A stretch of DNA of 37,062 nt from Pirellulaceae bacterium (GCA_025459265.1 JALOQX010000093.1:1-37062); one strand, 5' to 3'. Positions 24,285-32,653 are shown, counted from the first letter of the stretch. Notes: generated from the sequence alone by a model not told the origin. Made by a program: numbers and translations.

Positions 24285-25258
24285 CACGCGTGGTCCGTCC
24301 CGGGTGCTGGGAGGCCCAACACGTGCAGAAAGGCCTCTTCCAGACTGATGCGCCGCCGCCCCAGCGCCACGATGCTCAGGCCCTGCTGCCGCAGCACATC
24401 GATGCATTGATCCACATCGGCCTGGTCGCGGACCGGGAGATGCACCATCGCTTGCTCGGACGACAAGGGCTCGATCCGCGGCGCGGGCCGGCCAGCCAGC
24501 GCGGCCCGCACCGCCGGTTCCGGACCGGCGACCTGCACCTGGAGTTCGAACCCTTCGCCACGGTACGGCACCAGTTGCTCGACCGTACCCAGGCCTTTGA
24601 GCACCCCGTGATCGAGAATGGCGACCCGGTCGCAGACCAGCTCGACTTCCTGCAGGAGGTGGCTGTTGAGGAAGATCGTCTTGCCTTCCTGCTTGAGCTG
24701 CACGAGGGTCTGACGCACGTGAGCGCGGCCGGGCGGATCCAGACCGTCGGTCGGTTCGTCCAAGAAGATCAGTTCCGGCTGATGCAGCAGGGCGATCGCC
24801 AGGCCAAGTCGCTGCAGCATGCCTTTGGAGTACTTCCGCACGGAGTCGTGTGCGCGGTCAGCCAGATCGACGCTCGCCAGCAGCGGGCCACTCCGCTCGC
24901 GGATCTCACCCCGCGTCAAGCCGCTCATCTGCCCGAACAGGTCGAGCGCGGTGAGCGCCGTATGGTGGCGGGGAATGCGCAGATTCTCGGGCAGGTAGCC
25001 AACACGCCGGCGCGCGGCCCGGTCGCCCGCGGGCCGGCCCAGCATGCGGGCGCTCCCCTGCGTCGTGCGGACGATGCCCAGGAGCAACTTGACGAGCGTG
25101 GTCTTGCCGGCGCCGTTGGGTCCGAGCAGCCCGAAGATCTCGCCGCGCTGCACTTGAAACGTCACGCCGCGCAGGGCCGCAAACGCGCGTCGCCTGAGCA
25201 GTCCGTCCCGGTAGGTCTTGCCCAGCTCTTCGACTTCGATCGCCGCGTGATCACCCAT
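24284..25258 (-). CDS. ABC transporter ATP-binding protein
   Basis: The product is 324 residues from the ATG at 25258 (MGDHAAIEVEELGKTYRDG). Walker A is GPNGAGKTTLVKLLLG, the Q-loop region is VGYLPENLRIP, the signature is KYSKGMLQRLGLA, Walker B is LIFLDEPTDGLDP and the switch His is in LNSHLLQEV. From about residue 225 a C-terminal extension (FELQVQVAGPE, SSEQAMVHLPV, RRRISLEEAFLHV) is the type found in ABC-2 exporters. Its start overlaps the end of miaB by 8 bases and its stop overlaps the permease start by 1 base, so the three are probably translated together. The pair should form an exporter or membrane-remodelling complex; the substrate is unknown. Confidence 0.93.
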   Translation of the reverse strand: MGDHAAIEVEELGKTYRDGLLRRRAFAALRGVTFQVQRGEIFGLLGPNGAGKTTLVKLLLGIVRTTQGSARMLGRPAGDRAARRRVGYLPENLRIPRHHTALTALDLFGQMSGLTRGEIRERSGPLLASVDLADRAHDSVRKYSKGMLQRLGLAIALLHQPELIFLDEPTDGLDPPGRAHVRQTLVQLKQEGKTIFLNSHLLQEVELVCDRVAILDHGVLKGLGTVEQLVPYRGEGFELQVQVAGPEPAVRAALAGRPAPRIEPLSSEQAMVHLPVRDQADVDQCIDVLRQQGLSIVALGRRRISLEEAFLHVLGLPAPGTDHA

Positions 25259-26675
25259 GTTGCAGCTGCACCAGGTCTGGAGGAACGGACACGGGCTGCA
25301 GGCGGCCCACGAGCGTGTGAGGCGTCGTGTCGAGAATGTGCACGGGCAACAGCGCCCCGGCATGACGCAGCGGGCCGTCAAACACGACGATGCGATCGCA
25401 GGGGGTCCGGCCGGTGAGCTGCAGGATCGGACCCTCCGCGCCCCGGCGTCGCGACTCCTTGCTCGGGCCCTCGACCAGCACCTCCACCGTCGTATCCAGG
25501 AAGCGGCGGTTGTCCTCCAGACTGATCGCGTCCTGCAGAACCAACAGCTCGCGGTTGCGCGCCTGCTTGACCGCGTCCGGCACATCGTCCCGCAGCCGCT
25601 CAGCAGCCTTCGTGCCCGCCCGCTCGCTGTACTTGAAGATGAAACTGTTCTTGAAACGGAACTCGCGCACCGCCGTCACCGTCTGCTGGAAGTCCTCGTC
25701 GGTCTCACCCGGGAACCCGACGATGAAATCACTCGATACAGCCGCGCCGGGGAGCAGGTCCCAGATGCGGTGCATCATCTCGCGATACTGCTCGACCGTA
25801 TAACCCCGCTTCATTCGGCTGAGCACGGCATTCGAGCCGCTCTGGAGCGGCACATGCAGGTACGGCGAACACTTGGGCAGATCCCGCACGGTCTCGAGCA
25901 GCCGCGGGGTCATGTCCCGCGGATAGTTCGTGACGAACTTCAGTCGCGCCAGCGCGTCGATCTCGTGCAATCGTTCGAGCAGGTCGGCCAGACACGTCGA
26001 GCGGCCATCCTGGTCGTAGCGGTAACTGTTCACCGTCTGGCCCAACAAGGTGATTTCGCGGCAGCCCTGGTCGGCCAGCACCCGCGCTTCCCGGAGAATG
26101 TCATCCGGCGGCCGCCCCTGCTCCGGTCCGCGCGTCATCGGCACGACACAGTACGTGCAGAACTTGTCGCAGCCGATTTGAATCCGCAGGTAAGCCTGGA
26201 AGGGGGTCGGGCGCATCGTCGGGTCGCGCAGCGGATCAAACGTCTCGTGGCTGCGGCGGATCGCCGCGCGGGGGCCCGCCGTGCGCGCGAGACTGACGGC
26301 CAGCTGCGGACGCTCGCCGGCGGCCACGGCGGCCAACAGCTGAGCAATGCGACAGAGCTGGCCGGGACCGACGATCAGATCGACAAACGGGGCGCGGTCC
26401 AGCAGCCGTTCCTGTTCTTTCTGTGCCATGCAGCCCAGTACGCCCAGCACCCGGTCCGGGTGAGCCCGCTTCCAGGTGCGCAGTTGGCCCAGCAGACTGT
26501 ACACCTTGTCTTCGGCATGCTGCCGCACGCTGCACGTGTTGAGCAGGACAGTGTCCGCCGCCTCGACACTGTGGGTCAAGCCATAGCCTGCCTGGCGCAG
26601 CGCGGCGACGACCATCTCGCTGTCCAGCACGTTCATCTGGCAGCCGACTGTCTGGATGTACAACCGCTTCTGCAT
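25251..26675 (-). CDS. miaB: tRNA-2-methylthio-N6-dimethylallyladenosine synthase (MiaB)
   Basis: MiaB adds the methylthio group to i6A37 of tRNAs reading UNN codons, using two 4Fe-4S clusters and SAM. The product is 474 residues from the ATG at 26675; a GTG at 26687 is an alternative, and neither has a strong ribosome site. The N-terminal domain has its three cluster cysteines in QTVGCQMN, NTCSVR and LGCMAQ. The radical-SAM motif is C169, C173, C176 in CDKFCTYC. SDFIVGFPGETDEDF and the C-terminal TRAM domain (about 410-470, TTVEVLVEGPSK) follow. MiaB rather than MtaB or RimO is indicated by QMNVLDSE, CVVPMTRGPEQ-type residues and length. The partner miaA is not in the window. Confidence 0.94.
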   Translation of the reverse strand: MQKRLYIQTVGCQMNVLDSEMVVAALRQAGYGLTHSVEAADTVLLNTCSVRQHAEDKVYSLLGQLRTWKRAHPDRVLGVLGCMAQKEQERLLDRAPFVDLIVGPGQLCRIAQLLAAVAAGERPQLAVSLARTAGPRAAIRRSHETFDPLRDPTMRPTPFQAYLRIQIGCDKFCTYCVVPMTRGPEQGRPPDDILREARVLADQGCREITLLGQTVNSYRYDQDGRSTCLADLLERLHEIDALARLKFVTNYPRDMTPRLLETVRDLPKCSPYLHVPLQSGSNAVLSRMKRGYTVEQYREMMHRIWDLLPGAAVSSDFIVGFPGETDEDFQQTVTAVREFRFKNSFIFKYSERAGTKAAERLRDDVPDAVKQARNRELLVLQDAISLEDNRRFLDTTVEVLVEGPSKESRRRGAEGPILQLTGRTPCDRIVVFDGPLRHAGALLPVHILDTTPHTLVGRLQPVSVPPDLVQLQHG

Positions 26676-26772
26676 TCGCGCGTCCACACGATTCGGGAGA
26701 ACTCAACGTCCGCGGCACGCAGGGCCGTGGGTCCGACCGCGCGCCTCGCTCGTCGCCGGCCATGGCCGCGCG

Positions 26773-26988
26773 TCAGCGACCGTCCGTCCGTCCGCCGCGC
26801 CCGGACTGGTCACCCCGCACCCGCGGGCTGGCATCTCGGGCCTTCCGCTGACGTTGAGCCATTAGCTCACCACGGACCTGCGCAACCAACGCGTCCCGCC
26901 TGGCACGCATCAGGCGGACCAGCGAGATCACGGCCACATACGCCGCCACTGCCAGAATCGCCACGTCCCAGCCGGTCATGTCGGCCAT
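26773..26988 (-). CDS. small single-helix membrane protein
   Basis: The product is 71 residues. Residues about 6-25 (GWDVAILAVAAYVAVISLV) form one membrane helix, followed by RLMRARRDALVAQVRGEL and a basic tail. GGGAG lies about seven bases before the ATG at 26988. It sits between fmt (85 bp upstream) and miaB (97 bp downstream) on the same strand. I recall similar small proteins in planctomycetes but no function. Confidence 0.65.
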   Translation of the reverse strand: MADMTGWDVAILAVAAYVAVISLVRLMRARRDALVAQVRGELMAQRQRKARDASPRVRGDQSGRGGRTDGR

Positions 26989-27073
26989 CGTCCGTCTCCC
27001 TACTGGATGGGCTGCGCCATGGAGTGTCAGATTTTACACGCTGACGGGGGTCGGAGCGAGAGGAAATGGCCTG

Positions 27074-28054
27074 TCAGCCTGCCGTTCCGCCGGCTGGTCC
27101 CAACCGATCGCCGGCACGCAAGCTGTAGCCGCGCAGGAACTCCGGCACTTCCAAGGCCCGCTTGCCGGCCGGCTTGACCTGGTGGATTGCCAGCCGGCCC
27201 TGTCCGGTTGCGACGATAATGACGTGCCCGTCCACGGCCACGACGGTGCCGGGCACCGCACCCGCATCGCCCGCGGCATCCGGCACGACAGACACACGCT
27301 CGAGCATCAACCGCAGCGAGCGTGCCTCGCGCAGCCAGGTCGTGAACGTGCCGGGCCATGGCCGCAAGGCCCGCACCTGGTTCACCAGCCGGGTGGCGGG
27401 CTGCGACCAGTCGACCTCGCCGTCCGACTTGCGCAGACGCCGCGCACGGGACGCCTGACTCGGGTCCTGCCGCGTGCCCAGCACGCTGCGGCCATCCCAC
27501 TGGGCCAACCGACCAATCGCCTGCAGGACCGGTTCCACACCGAGCTGTGCCAGACGCTCTTCCAGCGCCGGCGCATCCTCCTCCGGGCCAATCGGCGTGC
27601 GGGCCACGGCCAGGCATGGACCACCGTCCAGCTGAGCCGTCATGTGGATCACGGTCACGCCGGTCTCGATATCTCCGTTCCAGATCGCCCAGTTGACCGG
27701 TGCGGCACCGCGGTACCGCGGGAGCAGTGATCCGTGCAGATTGACTCCGCCCAGGCGGGCGATCTGCAGCGTCGAGTCGGCCAGCAGCTGGCCGTAATCG
27801 CACACCACGAACAGGTCGGGCGCCAGCTCGCGCAACGCACTTTGCGACGATGCGTCATTCACATCGGCGGGGGCATACATCGGAATCCCTGTCCCAACGA
27901 ACGACTGTCGCACGGGGTTGGCCGGCGCATGCTGCCGGCCCTCCCGCGCCGGAACTGGTCGCGTGACGATGGCGAGAATGACGTGCTGCGAATGCAGCAG
28001 TGCCCGAAAGGCGGGGATGGCGAATGCACCGGTGCCCATCAGGATGAGTCGCAT
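27074..28054 (-). CDS. fmt: methionyl-tRNA formyltransferase
   Basis: Fmt formylates the initiator Met-tRNA with 10-formyl-THF. The product is 326 residues from the ATG at 28054, with AAGGAG upstream. The N-terminal Rossmann domain begins MRLILMGTGAFAIPAFRALL. The catalytic region is VNLHGSLLPRYRGAAPVNW with the Asn, His and SLLP loop, and TGVTVIHMTAQLDGGP holds the catalytic Asp. The C-terminal tRNA-binding domain (about 205-310) includes VNQVRALRPWPGTFT. It follows def by 42 bp on the same strand, the common bacterial arrangement. Confidence 0.95.
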   Translation of the reverse strand: MRLILMGTGAFAIPAFRALLHSQHVILAIVTRPVPAREGRQHAPANPVRQSFVGTGIPMYAPADVNDASSQSALRELAPDLFVVCDYGQLLADSTLQIARLGGVNLHGSLLPRYRGAAPVNWAIWNGDIETGVTVIHMTAQLDGGPCLAVARTPIGPEEDAPALEERLAQLGVEPVLQAIGRLAQWDGRSVLGTRQDPSQASRARRLRKSDGEVDWSQPATRLVNQVRALRPWPGTFTTWLREARSLRLMLERVSVVPDAAGDAGAVPGTVVAVDGHVIIVATGQGRLAIHQVKPAGKRALEVPEFLRGYSLRAGDRLGPAGGTAG

Positions 28055-28096
28055 TGGCCGTGCTCCTTGCGGCTCGCACGCCCGCAGCCCGGGCGG

Positions 28097-28702
28097 TCAG
28101 CAGTAGCGCCGTTCCAGGTCGCTCAGCCGCTGGGTGATCTCGGCGTCGCTGAGGATTTCCCCCAACTGGCGACGGCTGGCAAACTCCCGCTTGAATTCGT
28201 CGAGCGCTTCCGCGACGGCCAGTCGGCTCGTCGTGCTCAGGCGATCGGTAAACAGCACGCCATCCAAGTGATCGATCTCATGTTGCACGATGCGCGCCGT
28301 CAAGCCTTCGAGCTCGGTCTCAATTACCTTGCCGTCCAATCCGAAGGCCTGGACGCGAACGCGTTTGGGACGCGTCACCGGGCCACGTACGTCCGGGATG
28401 CTCAGGCAGCCTTCCTCCGCTTCCTCCAGACCCTTGGGGCGACTCATCACCGGGTTGATGAAGACCTGCTCGATGCCTTCGTCCGGGTCCCCTGTCGTAT
28501 TGACCACGAACAAACGCAGCGGCAGATCCACCTGGTTCGCCGCCAGGCCCACGCCCTGCGCTTCGTACATCAGTTCAAACATTCGGCGTACGGTGTCCCG
28601 CAGGTGGGAGTCCACGCGCCGCACCGGCTTCGACTTGTGACGCAGCGTCGGGTGGGGATACTGTACGATCTGAAGTGTGGTAGGGTCGCACAAGCGAGAC
28701 AT
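28097..28702 (-). CDS. def: peptide deformylase
   Basis: Def removes the formyl group from nascent proteins and needs a divalent metal. The product is 201 residues from the ATG at 28702; a TTG at 28711 is an alternative and no clear Shine-Dalgarno sequence supports either. All three family motifs are present: GVGLAANQV, EEGCLSIP with the metal Cys, and QHEIDHLDG with both metal His and the catalytic Glu. The C-terminus has an extra helical part (FKREFASRRQLGEILSDAEI) beyond the common 170 residues. Def and fmt probably form an operon. Confidence 0.95.
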   Translation of the reverse strand: MSRLCDPTTLQIVQYPHPTLRHKSKPVRRVDSHLRDTVRRMFELMYEAQGVGLAANQVDLPLRLFVVNTTGDPDEGIEQVFINPVMSRPKGLEEAEEGCLSIPDVRGPVTRPKRVRVQAFGLDGKVIETELEGLTARIVQHEIDHLDGVLFTDRLSTTSRLAVAEALDEFKREFASRRQLGEILSDAEITQRLSDLERRYC

Positions 28703-28944
28703 GGCAACCAAGTCGCAGGTTAGATATCTAGTGACTTCGCGTCGGTTCGGTACACCCCTTCGGTGGCGGGGTATGCTGGCTGGCAGGTGCCTGCCGGCCG
28801 TCAGTCCCAGCGTAGACGGTTCGGGCCGAGGAGTCCAGTCGCGTCGGCATCATCTGGGCGGAGGATCCGCGTTGACGAGTTGCCCGGCCCGCGCTAGACT
28901 TACGGCAGGGTTGTGTGTCGTAATTATATGTCGCAAAAGCGCTT
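28703..28944. other. divergent control region between def and the vWA gene
   Basis: No gene is visible in these 242 bp. It holds a near-perfect palindrome at 28779-28798 (GCTGGCAGG, TG, CCTGCCGGC; one G-U type change) and a short hairpin CCCC/GGGG before it at about 28755-28772. The candidate promoter for the vWA operon lies at 28872-28900. I could not fit a known structured RNA to it. Confidence 0.5.
28872..28900 (+). promoter_or_regulatory. candidate sigma-70-type promoter of the vWA-TolQ-ExbD operon
   Basis: TTGACG (28872-28877), a spacer of exactly 17 bp and TAGACT (28895-28900) lie 45 bp upstream of the GTG start. The match is 5 of 6 at -35 and 4 of 6 at -10 with ideal spacing. No repressor site is obvious. 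Confidence 0.45.
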
Positions 28945-30006
28945 GTGAACACTCATCCGGACCCTCAGGCACGCTCGGACGAATCGCAGTCAGCCGATCG
29001 GGTGGTGTTACCGTGGGGTCGGTCAAGTCTCTGGTCTGCGTGGCTGGCGGATCTCCCCGCGTGGCTGTTGTCTCTGTGCTTTCATGCTCTGCTGTTGATT
29101 GGTCTGGCGCTGGTCATGCGCGTATCGCAGCGGGGGGCGACGCTCGAGCCGGCTCGTGGGGGGGGCATTGTCCTGGCGGCGGACGTGGATGGAGAGACGC
29201 AGTATTACGGCGCAGCAGAGAGCGCGACCAGCGATTCGGCAGCGGCGGAGGACATGGCGGCGACCCGGGCGGCGGCGCTACCCAGCGGAGATGCGCCGCC
29301 GGTGGACATTTCGGGCGTGCTGCCGAGCGCGCGTGGTGCGACGGCCCCGGGCGGCGAGGGAGATGCGCTGCCGTCGGCATCGGCGTTTACCGGCGGTGCC
29401 CGACCGGCCGGTGGCCGCGTCGGGGGGAACCAGGCCCGCACCAGCATTTTCGGGGCGGAAGGGACAGGCAACAAGTTCGTCTACGTGTTCGACCGCTCGG
29501 CGAGCATGGACGGCTACGAGGGCCGTCCGCTGGCGGCGGCCAAGCGCGAGTTGGTGGCCAGCCTGGGTGATCTCGATCAGATCCACCAGTTCCAGATCGT
29601 CTTCTACAACGAGCATCCCACGGTATTCAATCCGGCGTATCCTCAGCCACCGCGGATGCTCTTTGGCGACTCGGCCACAAAACGCTTGGCGCAGAGTTTT
29701 GTGCGGGGGATCATCGCGGCGGGAGGCACGGGGCATCTGGCCGCCTTGAAGCTGGCGCTGGGCATGCAGCCGGATGTGATCTTCTTTCTGACCGACGCGG
29801 GCGAGCCGCAGTTATCGGCCAGCGAGATGGAAGAGGTCCGGCGTCGCAACGCGCGGACGGGCGCCTGTCTGAACGTGATCGAATTCGGAGCGGGTCCGCA
29901 GTCGGGCGGCGCGAATTTTCTGGTCCGGCTGGCGCAACAGAATGGGGGTCGGTACGTCTATGTCGACGTCACGCGGCTGCCGCTGCCGCAGGGTGCCGCG
30001 CAATGA
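28945..30006 (+). CDS. vWA-domain protein with TonB/TolA-like membrane anchor
   Basis: The product is 353 residues from a GTG at 28945; an ATG at 28928 is out of frame. Residues about 38-59 are the only membrane helix. The helix contains LLSLCFH with S43 and H47, the S-x3-H spacing of the TonB and TolA anchors (LLSVCIH in E. coli TonB). Residues about 65-170 form an Ala/Gly/Pro-rich linker that would lie in the periplasm. Residues 177-350 are a vWA domain with a complete metal site: D183, S185 and S187 in DRSAS, T262 in GGTG and D284 in LTDAG. It is first in the operon and overlaps the next gene by ATGA. I infer that it is the moving partner of the TolQ/ExbD proteins encoded downstream; it could instead be an ordinary anchored vWA protein. 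Confidence 0.9.
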   Translation: MNTHPDPQARSDESQSADRVVLPWGRSSLWSAWLADLPAWLLSLCFHALLLIGLALVMRVSQRGATLEPARGGGIVLAADVDGETQYYGAAESATSDSAAAEDMAATRAAALPSGDAPPVDISGVLPSARGATAPGGEGDALPSASAFTGGARPAGGRVGGNQARTSIFGAEGTGNKFVYVFDRSASMDGYEGRPLAAAKRELVASLGDLDQIHQFQIVFYNEHPTVFNPAYPQPPRMLFGDSATKRLAQSFVRGIIAAGGTGHLAALKLALGMQPDVIFFLTDAGEPQLSASEMEEVRRRNARTGACLNVIEFGAGPQSGGANFLVRLAQQNGGRYVYVDVTRLPLPQGAAQ

Positions 30007-31022
30007 GGACATCGAACCTATCGAACCTTCTGTGGTGTGCCGTCGGCTGCCTGAGCTTGGCTGCGGTCCGCCTGTGGGCCGAAGACGTGGTCGTGGTGCG
30101 CCAGGGCACGGATGGCCAGCAGCGGCGCGCGGGTGAGATTGTCGATTACACGGGCCAGCGGTTGGTCCTCAACGTGTCCGACGGACGAGCCGAGCAGATT
30201 CCGGCCGATCGCGTGATTTCGGTGGAAACGCCGCGGGGATCGGACCACGAGGCGGCCGACCGGCTCTATGGCGAGGGAAAGGATGCGGAGGCGGCCAACC
30301 TGTATCGCAGCGCGGTGCAGCGCGAGTCGCGGGTGTGGGTCCAGCGCATGATACTCGCCCAGCTGACGCGCTGTTACCGCAATCTGGAACAGCCCGACCG
30401 GGCGGGGGACATGTTCCTGACGCTGCTGCGCAGCGACCCGCAGACACCCTGGTTTGACGCGATCCCGTTGGCGTGGACCGCGCAGGCACCGTCGGCGGAG
30501 TTCACCCAGACGGCCGCAGCGTGGATGGCGGCGACGCAGTCGCCCGCGTCGGCGCTGTTGGGTGCGAGCTGGCTGTTATCGAGCAGCCGGCGCGAGGAAG
30601 CCCTGCAGACGCTCGTGCGGTTGACGTCCAGCGACGATCCGCGCGTCGCGCAGCTGGCCGAGGCGCAGCGCTGGCGCACCGCACTGGTCACTGCCACCGA
30701 GGACGAAGTGCGGCGGTGGGGCGCGCACCTGGACCGGATGGACCCCTCCTTGCGCGCGGGGCCGAGCTTCGTGGTGGGCCAGGCCCTGGCGCGGCTCAAC
30801 CAGCCCGAGCAGTCGGCGCTTGCCTTCCTGCGCGTCAGTATCCTCTATCCGGATCAGCGCGGCCTGGCTGCCGAGTCGTTGTTGGCGGCCGGACAGCAGT
30901 TGGAGAAGGCGGCCGATCCGGACGGTGCCGCCCGCCTGTACCGGGAACTGATCGACCGGTACCCGCAGCACCTCCTGGTGCCGGAGGCGCAACGGCGTCT
31001 TCCGCAGTCGGCGGCCAAATAG
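30003..31022 (+). CDS. exported TPR protein
   Basis: The product is 339 residues and starts at the ATG of an ATGA overlap with the vWA gene. A signal peptide ends at AVRLWAED near residue 26. Residues about 28-80 are strand-like (VVVRQGTDGQQRRAGEIVDYTGQ is in this part, ending at DRVISVETP). From about residue 83 helical TPR-type repeats follow: ADRLYGEGKDAEAANLYRSA, LTRCYRNLEQPDRAGDMFL, QALARLNQPEQSALAFLRVS and AADPDGAARLYRELIDRYPQ. Repeats with an N-terminal small-strand domain fit a periplasmic scaffold. I recognise no enzyme motif. Confidence 0.85.
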   Translation: MRTSNLSNLLWCAVGCLSLAAVRLWAEDVVVVRQGTDGQQRRAGEIVDYTGQRLVLNVSDGRAEQIPADRVISVETPRGSDHEAADRLYGEGKDAEAANLYRSAVQRESRVWVQRMILAQLTRCYRNLEQPDRAGDMFLTLLRSDPQTPWFDAIPLAWTAQAPSAEFTQTAAAWMAATQSPASALLGASWLLSSSRREEALQTLVRLTSSDDPRVAQLAEAQRWRTALVTATEDEVRRWGAHLDRMDPSLRAGPSFVVGQALARLNQPEQSALAFLRVSILYPDQRGLAAESLLAAGQQLEKAADPDGAARLYRELIDRYPQHLLVPEAQRRLPQSAAK

Positions 31023-31112
31023 CAGCTCGTATTGGATGTTCAGCCATGCGTTGAATCGTTACATTCGTGGGGTACGGCTGGGATCTTGTGCAGTGACTCG
31101 GACGGCAAAGAC

Positions 31113-31946
31113 ATGAAGCGCGCGTGGCTGTGGATGGTCGTGGGGTTGGGTGGAGTGACCCTGTGTGGGTGCGGTGGTGTCGCGTCGGACGCGGGATCAT
31201 CGGTCGCGGCTCAGCGTGACGAGCCGGCGGAGGCGCCGCTCGTGCCCCGTGTTGCCCATCCTCCCGACGAGGCGGAAGAGACCGCGATCCGCGAGCTCGA
31301 GGCGCTCGGGGCCACGGTTGATCGCGATGACCAAGGACACGCCCGCCTGGTCGAGGTGACCAGCGGCCGCGTCACCAATGGCGACCTGGTGCGCCTGCAG
31401 GCCCTGCCACACCTGGAAGCGCTTGAAATCCGCGGCGGCAGCGTGGACGATGCGGGGATGCCGGACATCGCCCGACTGGAGCAGCTGCAGCGACTCTACC
31501 TGAGTGAGCTCAACTTGAGCAATCAAGGCCTCGTCCCGCTGGCGCCGCTGGTGCGCCTCGAAGTCCTGTCGCTCAAACTCACTCGCATCGACGGTCGTGG
31601 GCTCAAGCACCTGCAGCCCCTCGTGCACCTCGAAGTGCTGAACCTCTCTGGCAACAAAATCTCGGATGATGCGCTGAAATACGTGCAGCCCCTGAAACGC
31701 CTCGACACGCTGGTCCTGGCCGATACGCAGGTCACCGGTGCCGGATTCACCCAGCTGCTTCCGCTCAAGCGGCTGCGCGTCCTGAACGTCGACCGGTGTG
31801 TGATCCGTGGCGCCGATCTGCTCGCGCTCGTCCCGTTCGAAAATCTGCGGATGCTGTACGTGCACGGCTGCAACTTGGATAAGAAATCTGTCGACGAACT
31901 GGTTGAGCGGTTGCCCAAACTGGGCGTGTTTGGCGTCGAAGAATGA
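31113..31946 (+). CDS. leucine-rich-repeat lipoprotein
   Basis: The product is 277 residues from the ATG at 31113; a TTG at 31032 in frame is less likely. The signal MKRAWLWMVVGLGGVTLCGC ends in a lipobox-like LCGC, so it is probably a lipoprotein. After a charged linker, LRR units of about 24 residues run from about residue 100 to 265: LEALEIRGGSVDD, LQRLYLSELNLSNQGL, LEVLSLKLTRIDGRGL, LEVLNLSGNKISDDAL, LDTLVLADTQVTGAGF and LRVLNVDRCVIRGADL. LRR lipoproteins are frequent in planctomycetes; the binding partner is unknown. The gap from the TPR gene is 90 bp. Confidence 0.85.
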   Translation: MKRAWLWMVVGLGGVTLCGCGGVASDAGSSVAAQRDEPAEAPLVPRVAHPPDEAEETAIRELEALGATVDRDDQGHARLVEVTSGRVTNGDLVRLQALPHLEALEIRGGSVDDAGMPDIARLEQLQRLYLSELNLSNQGLVPLAPLVRLEVLSLKLTRIDGRGLKHLQPLVHLEVLNLSGNKISDDALKYVQPLKRLDTLVLADTQVTGAGFTQLLPLKRLRVLNVDRCVIRGADLLALVPFENLRMLYVHGCNLDKKSVDELVERLPKLGVFGVEE

Positions 31947-32029
31947 TGGGCGGGGTACAGAGTTTTGTGCGGTGGCGAAACTGCCCGGTCGTCGGGCGGC
32001 CGGCAGGACATCACAGCGAACGGGGAGCG

Positions 32030-32653
32030 ATGGGTATGCGGCAGCGATGTGTGACGCGAGGATACGTGGGATCGTCGGCCTGGATTGCGATCTGCGTGTG
32101 GGGCGCCTGGGTGGGCGTCGGGGCGGGAACGACCTGGGCGCAGGAAAACAGCAAACCGCGCACGGAACCCGATTGTGTGTTTGTCCCCACGCCGCACGAC
32201 ATTGTCGAACGCATGCTCGAGATGGCCGACGTGCGGAAGGATGATGTGATCTATGACCTGGGTTGCGGTGATGGGCGGATCGTGATCCAGGCCGCCAAGA
32301 AGCGCGGCTGCCGGGGGGTCGGATTCGAAATCGTCCCCGAGCTGGCGCAGAAGGCCCGTGCCGATGCGAAACGCAACGGAGTCGACCACCTGGTGGAAAT
32401 CCGCGAGGCCGACCTGTTCCAGGCTGACATGAGCGAAGCCACCGTCCTGCCGATGTACCTGCTGCCCAAGATGCTCAAGGAGCTCAAGCCCAAACTGGCC
32501 GGCCTGAAAGCCGGTACGCGCATCGTCTCGCACGATTATCGCATCCCCGATGTGAAGGCGGACAAAGTCGAGACGTTGACGTCGCGCGAGACCGGCGCGG
32601 AACACATTCTGATGCTGTATACGCTCCCGTTCCAGGAACAGGAGAGTGACTGA
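32030..32653 (+). CDS. SAM-dependent methyltransferase with an export signal
   Basis: The product is 207 residues. I start at the ATG at 32030, with GGGGAGCG just upstream; an earlier ATG at 31943 overlaps the LRR stop (ATGA) and would add 29 residues. Residues about 12-38 are a hydrophobic signal (SSAWIAICVWGAWVGVGAG) ending at TTWAQEN. The class I Rossmann fold starts at about residue 70: DDVIYDLGCGDGRIVIQAA is motif I, GVGFEIVPELAQKAR motif II and IREADLFQADMSEATV motif III. It is preceded by VFVPTPHDIVERMLEMADV. An exported SAM-dependent enzyme is odd because SAM is cytosolic; a cytoplasmic enzyme held by an uncleaved anchor is the alternative. Confidence 0.85.
   Translation: MGMRQRCVTRGYVGSSAWIAICVWGAWVGVGAGTTWAQENSKPRTEPDCVFVPTPHDIVERMLEMADVRKDDVIYDLGCGDGRIVIQAAKKRGCRGVGFEIVPELAQKARADAKRNGVDHLVEIREADLFQADMSEATVLPMYLLPKMLKELKPKLAGLKAGTRIVSHDYRIPDVKADKVETLTSRETGAEHILMLYTLPFQEQESD

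Noticed and set aside
25257..27044. Open frame of 595 codons on the plus strand
   Set aside because: It is antisense to miaB, whose radical-SAM motif and domains are clear.
28703..28944. Known structured RNA (4.5S, 6S, RNase P, riboswitch)
   Set aside because: I found palindromes but none of the conserved sequences of these RNAs.
31943..32029. Earlier start for the methyltransferase (ATGA overlap with the LRR gene)
   Set aside because: It would place 29 polar residues before the signal peptide; the ATG at 32030 has a much stronger ribosome site. The earlier start remains possible.
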